64,000 nt of DNA, taken from positions 38,575,804 to 38,639,803 of the forward strand of contig NC_134096.1 of assembly GCF_000715075.1 (NCBI RefSeq). The letters are read 5' to 3'. The notes beneath the pieces are model-generated. The model searched no databases and was not told the DNA's origin. It saw only the letters and a program-made list of their open reading frames with translations. Position numbers and translations under genes: made by a program. Below, one piece after another: positions 55,574 through 64,000 of this stretch (its first letter is position 1; the number at the start of each line of letters is the position of its first letter). This DNA comes from Nicotiana tabacum (lineage: Eukaryota > Streptophyta > Magnoliopsida > Solanales > Solanaceae).

Positions 55574-57508
55574 TGTCACGACCCAAACCGATGGGCCGCG
55601 ACAGGTGTCCGAGTCCTACCTGTCGAACACCCTTAAGCATTCGCCTAAGATATAAACCTGAATAACATCTGCTGAATTACGAGAATAACATACATGAAGG
55701 AAACCTGCCCAAAAGGCATATGTACATATACGTGTGGAATACGTGGGGCGAGCCGACAAGGCTGCTATAGACAACTACATATCCAAAACTGGAAGCCGGC
55801 AAGGCCACATACTATCCAACTATACATAGTATCTACAGACCTCTAATAGAATATACAACTGTACAAGGATGGGATTGGGCCACGTCATGCCCATACATGT
55901 ATACAAGCATATCATACCAAAATCAAAAGCAGCTCCGGACCAAATGGAGCACGCCAACTCTCTCTGATCAAGAATCCTAAGAAGGGGGACCGTCAGCTTG
56001 TCTACCTTTACTTGCGGGCATGAAACGCAGGCCCCGGGAAATAGGGCGTCAGTACAAATAATGTACAGAGCATGTAAGGCATAAAAATCACTACATAAAA
56101 GACATAGATGAAACATGGAATAAAGTAATCCACTTGTAAGTCTGAATAACTTTGTAATCCTGAAATATTTATAATGTCATGCACGTGAGTATAAATGTCG
56201 TGTCATGCATAGGTATAGGTGTACATAATATCATCAAGCCTCTGAGGGCATCCCATCATATCATCTCGGCTACTGTGGGCAAAATCATCAACATATACCA
56301 ACTGATCAGGTGGTGGTGCGTATATAATGCCGTAACATTTTTCCATATCCCATATATATATATATTATACATATATACGCGTATATAACGTCATCTAGTC
56401 ATGGGTCAATGTTAATGAATGCCATGCGTGATAAGTACGTCAATAAAATCTTTCGAAGTGTCGTAAGACCATTATGCTTCTGATTAATATCATGAAATAG
56501 ACTTTATCAACTTACGTATTTTCTGAGACCCATGAACAGACGATAGTATAATAAGACTTATGGGAAAATAAGAATATACACATATATAGCATTTCTACGA
56601 ATAGAGTAATTTATGGAAGTTGTACATTTTCTCATTTCGTTTGTATCATATAGATCATGCCAAAGAGAAAGACGGGATAGCCTTAACATACTTTAGTCGA
56701 TTCTCTTGACACTCCTCTAACACACGTTAATTGCGACAAAATATGGAACAAGTTGTATGAAAAACTCGTTGCTTATGCAAAGACTATCTTGGCCGAAACC
56801 TTTCCTTAAGTAACTATGAAATGAGAAGCTTGAATTAAGCTCTTAGAAAAGTGACGTTAAAATGTATGGAAAGTTTTGTTGAAATTTGAAGATATTATGA
56901 TTGTTATTCTTAACAGAAACTTTTAAGAGAAATAAAGTTAAAATGTATGGATTGTTATTCTTAAGTGGCCCCACATAATTAAATTTGGTGTCACACTTTT
57001 TTCTCAAACTGTGACACCTTGCAATCTTTAATACTTAGTCATTTAAATGGAAGGGGTGATTTCCATGTTTGGGGGGGGGGGGGAGTTAAATTTTATCCCA
57101 CTCTTTAATTAATTATCCAATAATCAATCAATTACCAGCATAATCATCATTAACTTGTTAATTTCCCTATTAACCAATAATCCACATAATTAAGAATTAT
57201 CTCAAATTACTTAAAATACTACTCGTTTTTAATATACTTTACGTACCCTACTATCGAGGTCATGGCACCTTGTATGGAATTAGTCCATAAATGCGGGGTA
57301 TTGAAGCTCGGACCGTATTTTATCCAAATCGACAACCTTCAACGAAACTTATTTTCTTTGATTCGTTTCCCCTTTATCCTTCACGGCACTTACTTATCGC
57401 TTGTTATAAATAGCATAAATGCTTATAACCTCAAGATAATCTCATCCCCGAGTCTACGTCGATTAACTTACGACGAAACTTTTACGTACTAAAACACGAG
57501 ATGTAACA
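55574..57508 (-). mobile_element. Solo LTR of the A/C family with perfect target duplication
   Basis: On the plus strand it runs TGTCACGACCC to AGATGTAACA, 1935 bp, flanked by perfect direct repeats CTAGT (55569-55573 and 57509-57513). Its own orientation is minus. It carries a 13-base G run at 57071-57083. It lies in the middle of the putative first intron. Confidence 0.93.
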
Positions 57509-57513
57509 CTAGT

Positions 57514-58262
57514 TTTAATATTCCACCAACTCACTGCTCCTTTTTGTTGCTAACTAGTGTCTAAGGTCTCGTCTTTATATATAATTCAAATTTTGCCGGG
57601 TCACTGGATGTAAACTTAATGTAAATGTATAATATAAACTATATTTTGCTGTTTGTTGTTTTAGAAGTTATTTTTTAGCCATTATACTTGTTTTCTGTTT
57701 TATTGTTGGGTCCTTTCTTGAGTAATAAGCAGAGAATTAAAAACCTTATTGATAATACTGGCTTGAGCCTCGTTTTTTTAGTTTCAGCTCATCTTGTCAC
57801 ATTTTTTATGCTTGAAATCATAAGCAGTTGAACCTATACATTCGATCGTTCTTTGGCGTCCCGAGCCTCAAAATTTTACTGTTTTACAATTGCATTTTAT
57901 ACCGTAGAATTGTTAAAAGTTCTTTCTCCCGTTATTAATATTTTACATTTGATGATCATATTAGGTAAGTTTGAATAACACTCGATGTGATATATCATGA
58001 GATGCTATTTTAAGTAGTGATGCTGACATACTGTAGTGCTGGTAAAAGTGAAAGCTTTTATGGGCAGTTGGATTTGTGTGCTCTTCATTTCTTTTTTCCA
58101 TTCCAATCTGAAAAAAAACAATGGTTGCACATTTCGAAATATGATGTCATTTTGTAGACCAAACCCTAGAAATTGTTTGAGAAACATCTTTCATGTAGAG
58201 ATTCTTTGTTAAACCATTTTATGTGCAACCAATCAAGGGATGAAAATTGAGCTGGTAGTTTC
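57514..58262 (+). other. T-rich intron-like host DNA
   Basis: Long T-rich runs, no open frame and no similarity to the LTRs in the window. AG|GTAAGT occurs at 57963-57970 and several T-tract-AG sites exist (for example 57665), so additional small exons are possible but unproven. It is cut at 58263 by retroelement J. Confidence 0.4.
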
Positions 58263-58708
58263 TGTCACGACCCAATTTATCCCTCTGTGAGTTGTCGTGA
58301 CGGCACCTAATCTCTACGACTAGGTAAGCCTAACACTTTGCAGAAATGAGATAAAAACTTGAACATAAACCACTAACAATAACAAATATCTAATAAGCAA
58401 CGGAATGCCACTCGGCATATATCTAATATGATGTCATTTTGTAGACCAAACCCTAGAAATTGTTTGAGAAACATCTTTCATGTAGAGATTCTTTGTTAAA
58501 CCATTTTATGTGCAACCAATCAAGGGATGAAAATTGAGCTGGTAGTTTCTGTCACGACCCAATTTATCCCTCTGTGAGTTGTCGTGACGGCACCTAATCT
58601 CTACGACTAGGTAAGCCTAACACTTTGCAGAAATGAGATAAAAACTTGAACATAAACCACTAACAATAACAAATATCTAATAAGCAACGGAATGCCACTC
58701 GGCATATA
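58141..58708. repeat. 281-bp tandem duplication across the J insertion junction
   Basis: Copy 1 is 58141-58421 and copy 2 is 58428-58708, with a period of 287 bp and filler TCTAAT between. I see no differences between them. Each copy holds 122 bp of flanking DNA plus the last 159 bp of the LTR, so the junction TTTC|TGTCACGACCC appears twice (58263, 58550). Confidence 0.93.
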
Positions 58709-59165
58709 CAATTATCACCTTTGAAATATACTAAAACAAAGCCCAAAACCCGAAAACCCGCAAGTCACAAGCTATTAAGAAGTCTTAACTGTTCTATACA
58801 TCATTACTACAGAAAGAGGAAAAAATGAACATAGGGGGATAGAGCAGGACTCCGAGGATCTGCGGGCATGGGTAGATGTACCTTGAAGTTCTCCGAAACA
58901 GCAACAACTGCAACTAAGGACGAGGCTGGTAAAAGGGACCTGGATCTGCACACGGAAAATATGTGTAGGAAAGGGCATGAGTACACCACAACGGTACCCA
59001 GTAAGTGTCTAGCCTAACCTTAGTCGAGTAGTGACGAGATTAGGCCAGGCCCACTGGTATATAATAATAAAATCAGGAGAATAAGCAGTATAATAAGAGA
59101 CTAAAGTTCAACAAAGGAAAGCATAGTGAAATAACATAACAGTGCATGAAATTAAGCAACAGAAT

Positions 59166-59400
59166 ATCTCCCGAGATATCGTCTTGTAGTCCCAGAAGTA
59201 AATATGTAGGGAGAACTCCCGAGGTACCGCCTCGTAGTCTCAAAGTAAATGTGCAAGGGGATCTCCCGGGATACCGTCCCGTAGTCCCAAAAGTAAATAT
59301 GCAGGGGGATCTCCCGGGATACCGTCCCGTAGACCCAAAAGTAAATATGCAAGAGAATCTCCCTGGATACTGTCCCGTAATCCTAAAGTAAATATACAGC
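59166..59400 (-). repeat. 48-bp tandem repeat in the J LTR
   Basis: Five reverse-oriented units of the same repeat as at 46006-46242 (GGGATACCGTCCCGTAG on the plus strand). Two neighbouring units (59260-59355) are nearly identical, which points to recent unit exchange. Confidence 0.88.
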
Positions 59401-60267
59401 GCAATCAATTACAAACGATAAGTACATCAAGAGAAATCTACAGTCTAGACTAAGTACAAGTCGGGAAAGAAGCAGGAATTCAATAGGCATGCTGCAAAGA
59501 GTTCAATTAAGCAAATAAGGCACGTAGACATGTTATTCTAAGCTAACAGGGTAACTACGCATGCTAGTATATTCAAATAAGGTGGAAACATGGAAATTCT
59601 CAGTAAAAATTAGGTTTTTCAACATATAGCCCGTGTACGCACTCCTCACCTCACGTACGCGGCGCTCACATAGTAAAATCAGTACCAACTCCTAAGGGGA
59701 TTTCCCCCACACAAGGTTAGGCAAGCCACTTACCTTAAACCAAGCTCAATCAATCTGTTACAATGCTCTTTCTACGAATATCTGGCTCCAAGTGGCCAAA
59801 ATCTAGCCAAAATCAATTGTATACCATAAATACAACTATAAGAATTAATGTAATTAATGAAATCAAAACTAAAGCAAGAAATTGGAAAATCGCTCTAAAA
59901 GCCTCCCTGAGCCCACGTCTCGGAATCGAGTAAAAGTCAGCAATTATGAACACCCATTCACTCACTAGTTCACTCATACCAAAATTACTCAAATTCGATA
60001 CCAAAATCTCGATCAAAACCCCAAAATTTGGTCTAAGAACTCTTCTCAATGTTTTCTAATTTTTCACCCCAAATCTGAAATTAAATGATACAATTAATGA
60101 TAGATTAGTTGGTTATAACCAAAATCAAGTTAAGAATCATTACCCAATTGATATCTCTGAAAATCCCTCAAAATCTCGTCCAAAGCCGAGCTCCCAAACT
60201 CAAGTTTTGATAAAAATGGCTAACCCTTGATTTTGGAAATGTTTAAGTACTGCCCAGGTGATCCTTC

Positions 60268-60502
60268 TTCGCGAATGCGGTCAAAGCCTCACGTTCGCGA
60301 AGCACAATCTGCTTCAGACCAAAAATATACTCATTGCGAACGCAATGCACAGGTCGTGAACGCGAAGCTCAACTAGCCTGACCTTACACGAACGCGGGAC
60401 ACTCATCGCGAACGCGGGAACGACGTTGCGAACACGAAGAACAAACTCAGCTACCTTTCCTATATGCTATACGCAATCGCGAGACCTTTCTCGCGAATGC
60501 GA
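60268..60502. repeat. Palindromic-word cluster in the J LTR
   Basis: TTCGCGAATGCGG, ACGTTCGCGAAG, TTGCGAACGCAA, TCGCGAACGCGG, ACGCAATCGCGA and TCGCGAATGCGA occur in about 235 bp. Confidence 0.8.
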
Positions 60503-61004
60503 TGAAGGATTGTCTGCAACAAAAACACCAGAAATCTGCTATCTTTCAAGTCCAAAAACTAGTCCCTTGAGAATCCGGATTACACCCGAGGCCCCCTGGA
60601 CTTCACAACCAAATATACCAACAAGTCCTAAAACACCATAAGAACTTAGTCGAGCCCTAAAATCACATCAAACAACGCTAAAATCACGAATCACCCTCCA
60701 ATTCAAACTTAATCAAACTTGAAAATTCCAAATTCGACAATCGATACCGAAACCAACCAAACCACGTCCGATTGACCTCAAATTCTGCACACAATTCATA
60801 TTCAACACTACGGACCTACTCCAACTTTCGAAATCGTAATCCGACCCCGATATCAAAAATTCCACTACCAGCCCAAAATTCCAAAAATTCGACTTTCGCC
60901 ATTTCAAGCCTAAATGAGCTACGGACCTCCAAAATACAATCCGGACACGCCCCTAAGCCCAAAATCACACAACGAAGCTAACGAAATCGAAGAAATTCCA
61001 TTTA

Positions 61005-62175
61005 TTGATGCAATGCTCTTTGACCTCAGCTTCCGAACATGTGTCCAAAATAGCCACTGCTCGTCAACATAGGATAGATCCTTGTCAAACTGGACTAAGC
61101 TAAAATCCAACATATGAAATGGATCGCCGTGATACCCCCGGAGTATCGAAACATAAAATACCAGATGAACTCCTACTAGGCTGGGAGGTAAGGCAAGCTC
61201 AAAAGCAACCTCCCCAACTCGCCACAACACCTCAAAGGGGCCAATAAACCTTGGGCTCAGCTTGCCCCTCTTTCCGAACCTCAGAACTCCCTTCATATGC
61301 GAAACCCAAAGCAGGACCCGCTCTCAAACATGAATGCAACATCGCGAACCTTCCGGTCTGCATAGCTCTTCAGTCTGGACTGGGCTGTGTGAAGTCTGTC
61401 CTGAATCACCTTCACCTTCTCCAAGGCATCCTGAACCAAGTCCGTACCCAATAATCTAGCCTCGCCCGGCTCGAACAAACCCACTGGAAACCAACACCGC
61501 CTACCATACAGAGCCTCATACGGTGCCATCTGAATGTTGGACTGATAACTGTTATTGTAGGCAAACTCCGCAAGTGGCAAGAACTGATCCCAAGAAACTC
61601 CAAACTCCATCACACATGCACGGAGCATATCCTCAAGAATCTGAATACTGCGCTAGGACTGCCCGTCCGTCTAAGGGTGAAACGTTGTGCTCAACTGCAC
61701 CCGAGTACCCAACTCCTGCTGTACGGCTCTCCAGAACCACGATGTAAACTGCGAGCCCCGGTCAGAGATGATAGATACCGGTACGCCATGAAGTCTTACA
61801 ATCTCACGAATGTAAATTCGAGCTAGCTGCTCGGAAAAATAGGTAGTCATCACAAGAATGAAATAAGCTGACTTGGTCAGCCTGTCCCCAATCACCCAAA
61901 CAACATCAAACTTCTACTGAGTCCGTGGGAGTCCAACAATGAAGTCCATAGTGATCCGCTCCCATTTTCACTCTAGAATATCTATCTTCTGAAGCAACCC
62001 ACCCGGTCACTAATGCTCATACTTCACCTGCTGGCAATTTAGACATCTAGCCACATACTCTACTATGTCCTTATTTATCCTCCTCCACCAATAATGCTGC
62101 CTCAGGTCCTGATACATCTTCGCGGCACCTCAATGCACCATCCTCTCCAATAGTGACCTCTTTAGCATCACCGTG
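61005..62175 (-). pseudogene. Integrase of element J, chromodomain deleted
   Basis: Reading leftward: CLNCQQVKYEH (zinc-finger cysteines), [27 protein letters not shown], then the catalytic block, where GQSERTIQ of H reads GQS-stop-RSIQ. The catalytic Glu codon is TAG (plus-strand CTA at 61653-61655), and a second TAG lies 18 bases before it. About 93 bp with the two zinc-finger His residues are missing relative to H near 62120. The C-terminal part is well kept (GPFEVL near 61235, LRGYHGDPFHMLDF). The frame then passes into LTR sequence at 61004 just where the chromodomain should start. Confidence 0.9.
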
Positions 62176-63033
62176 CTAGACCGTGTCCTTAAGGACAAGC
62201 AGATGGGGGTCAACATATTGACGCTCCCTGATACGATCATAAAGAGAAGACTGAGAGATCACACAAGCCAATACTCGACTCGGCTCAGAAATATCCAATC
62301 TCACAAACTGGCTGGCTAAGGCATGAACATCCAATGCCATAGGCCTCTCTACTGATGGTAGATATGCTAAACTCCCCAAACTCACTGCCCGACGACTCAA
62401 AACATCGGCCACCACATTGGCCTTCTCGGGATGGTACAAAATGGTAATGTCAGAATCCTTAAGCAGCTCTAACCACCTCCTCTGACGCAAATTAAGATCC
62501 TTCTGCTTGAACAGATGCTAACTCCGTTGATCAGTGTAGATTTCACAAGGAACGCCGTACAAAAAGTGCCTCCAAATCTTCAAGGCATGAACAATAGCTG
62601 CTAGCTCAAGGTCCTGGACAAGATAATTCTTTTCATGCACCTTCAGCTGTCTGGACGCGTAGGCAATTACACTACGGTCCTGCATCAACACCGCGCCGAG
62701 GCCAACTCCCGACATATCACAATACACTATATAAGACCCCGAACCTGAAGGCAATACCAATACTGGGGCTGTAGTCAAAGCTGTCTTGAGCTTCTGAAAG
62801 CTCTCCTCACACTCCTCTATCCACCTGAACGAAGCAATCTTTTGGGTAAGCCTGGTCATAGGTGCTGCAATAGAAGAAAATCCCTCAAGAAACCGACGGT
62901 AATACCCCGCCAAACCAAGGAAGCTCCGGATCTCCGTAGCTGAGGACGGTCTGGGCCAACTCTGCACTACTTCCACCTTCTTCGGATCCACCTTGATCCC
63001 CTCACTCGACACAATATGACCCAAGAATGCCAT
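62176..63033 (-). pseudogene. RT thumb, RNase H and linker of element J
   Basis: Two open stretches, 63033-62518 and 62490-62176, are separated by a TAG in RSL/QHLF context (near 62518). Motifs: [83 protein letters not shown] and ITILYHPEKANVVADVLSRR. The RNase H acidic residues are present. It is better preserved than the same part of H. Confidence 0.9.
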
Positions 63034-63553
63034 GGAATCTAACCAGAACTCACATTTTGAAAACTTTGCTTACAACTTCTTTTCTCTCAAAGTCTGAAGC
63101 ACTGTCCTCAGGTGCTGCTCATGATCCTCCCGAGTCCGGGAATACACTAGAATGTCATCAATAAATACGATGACGAAAGAATCAATATAGGGTTAGAACA
63201 CACTGTGCATCAAGTGTATAAAGGTTGATGGGGCATATGGTCAGCCCAAATGACATCACAAGGAACTCGTAATGGCCATACCGAGTCCTGAAAGCAGTCT
63301 TCGGGATATCTGGCTCCCGAATCTTCAACTGCTGATAACCTGAATACAAGTCAATCTTGGAAAATACTTTGGCACCCTGTAGCTTATCAAATAGGTCATC
63401 AATATGAGGCAAGGGATCCCTATTCCTCACTTTGACTTTGTTCAACTGGAAATAATCAATACACATACGCATAGAACTATTCTTTTTCTTCACAAATAAG
63501 ACAGGAGCACCCCAAGGTGACATACTGGGCCGAATGAAGCCCTTATCAAGCAA
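63034..63553 (-). pseudogene. RT fingers and palm of element J
   Basis: [32 protein letters not shown] and [15 protein letters not shown] in one frame (63553-63182). A frame change near 63230 is followed by the catalytic FIDDIL (plus-strand positions 63154-63165 hold the FIDD codons), intact here but not in H. Confidence 0.88.
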
Positions 63554-64000
63554 CTCCTACAACTGCTCCTCAAACTCCTTCAACTCAGGAGGAGCCATAT
63601 GGTATGGAGGAATAGAGATGGGCTGAGTGCCCAGCAATAAATCAATGCCGAAAACAATATCTCTGTTGGGCGGCATGCCCGAAAGATCAGCTGGAAACAT
63701 GTCTGGGAAATCCCTCACTACTAAAACTGACTCAACTGTAGAGGTATCAATACTGACATCTCTCACATAAGCTAAATACGCGTCGCACCCCTTCTCAACC
63801 GTTCGTTGAGCCTTAAGAAATGAAATAACTCTGTGGGGAGTATACTCTAAGGTACCTCTCCACTCTAATCGCGGTAAGCCTAGCATAGCTAGTGTCACGG
63901 TCTTAGTGTGACAATCAAGAATAGTATAATGGGGCGACAACCAGTCCATGCCCAAGATAACATCAAAATCTACCGTGCTGAGTAATAATAAGTCGGCTCT
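63554..64000 (-). pseudogene. Protease C-terminal half and protease-RT linker of element J (partial)
   Basis: Open to the right window edge. It reads VILGMDWLSPHYTILDC, RLEWRGTLEYTPHRVISFL, RDFPDMFPADLSGMPPNRDI and [13 protein letters not shown], ending in a TAG near 63557. The active-site loop lies beyond the window. The 30 bp missing from H after the FPNVFPG position are present here. Confidence 0.88.

Larger units (their letters stand above)
58550..61004 (-). repeat. 3' LTR of element J, first ~200 bp missing
   Basis: The reverse complement follows the H 3' LTR from about 44325 to its end. The first 200 bp of the LTR are absent and integrase sequence abuts it near 61004. It contains the 48-bp tandem repeat (59166-59400) and a palindromic cluster (60268-60502). 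Confidence 0.88.
58550..64000 (-). mobile_element. Chromovirus-type element J (minus strand, runs off the window)
   Basis: Reading right to left: protease, RT, RNase H, integrase, 3' LTR. It is closely related to H across pol. Deletions removed the chromodomain, the polypurine tract and the start of the 3' LTR. The 5' LTR, gag and the other target duplication are outside the window. Confidence 0.9.

Noticed and set aside
57071..57083. 13-base G run as a G-quadruplex or regulatory site
   Set aside because: A single homopolymer in one LTR copy, absent from the relatives. More likely slippage or sequencing error.

Overview
This window looks like intergenic DNA from a large, repeat-rich plant nuclear genome, most likely Solanaceae. 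It is a graveyard of nested Ty3/gypsy-type LTR retrotransposons. The reasons are long LTRs (about 1.4 to 2.7 kb) with ends of the type TGTNACGACCC ... GGGTCRTGACA, Tat-lineage and Tekay/Del-lineage gag-pol remnants (the latter with a chromodomain), high AT content, and no bacterial-style genes. The family assignment is inference from recognised repeat styles. No intact protein-coding gene, tRNA, rRNA or CRISPR array was found. Every retroelement protein is broken by stops, frameshifts, deletions or insertions.

Layout. (1) 1-32519 is one stack of nested insertions on a Tat-type backbone, 'D' (12986-18284 and 29304-32519). D carries gag, protease, RT-RNase H, a second RNase H and integrase. A second element, 'F' (1-1266, 8622-12985), lies against the broken 5' LTR of D. 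Element 'A' (1267-8621) is inserted in F, and solo LTR 'B' (2680-4088) is inserted in the 5' LTR of A. Inside the RT gene of D sits a minus-strand LTR, 'L' (18285-29298). L contains a partial plus-strand LTR, 'M', which forms a large inverted repeat with it, and a complete element, 'C' (20585-28391, target duplication ATTTC). A and C belong to one family with no usable reading frames. They share two lesions in their decayed pol, which suggests they were copied in trans after decay. (2) 32520-38395 holds LTR fragments, a possible minus-strand host-gene 5' fragment (34094-34617), a MITE-like patch (34741-34925) and a copia-gag-like scrap (35401-35568). (3) 38396-46849 is a decayed chromodomain-bearing Tekay/Del-type element, 'H'. 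(4) 46850-51770 is a minus-strand LTR 'K' split by a minus-strand LTR 'I' (47541-50478). (5) 51771-53640 has an F-like fragment and another minus-strand LTR fragment. (6) 53641-58262 is the best candidate for low-copy host DNA, with a CT-rich putative first exon and a consensus splice donor at 55502. It is interrupted by a solo LTR with a perfect target duplication CTAGT (55574-57508). (7) 58263-64000 is a minus-strand relative of H, 'J', which runs off the right edge. Its inner end has a 281-bp tandem duplication spanning the insertion junction.

The most unusual pattern is in the LTRs. At seven places, in several LTR families, there is a 200-330 bp cluster of short near-palindromic GCG-containing words. 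Each family has its own word: TCGCATTTGCGA in F, CGCGAACGCG types in H, J and G, GCTTCTGCGG types in I and K, and TATGCGGNCCGCATA types at 37.8-38.1 kb. Separate hairpin-forming tandem units (9.3 kb, 48.2 kb) and a 48-bp tandem repeat (46.0 and 59.2 kb) add to this.
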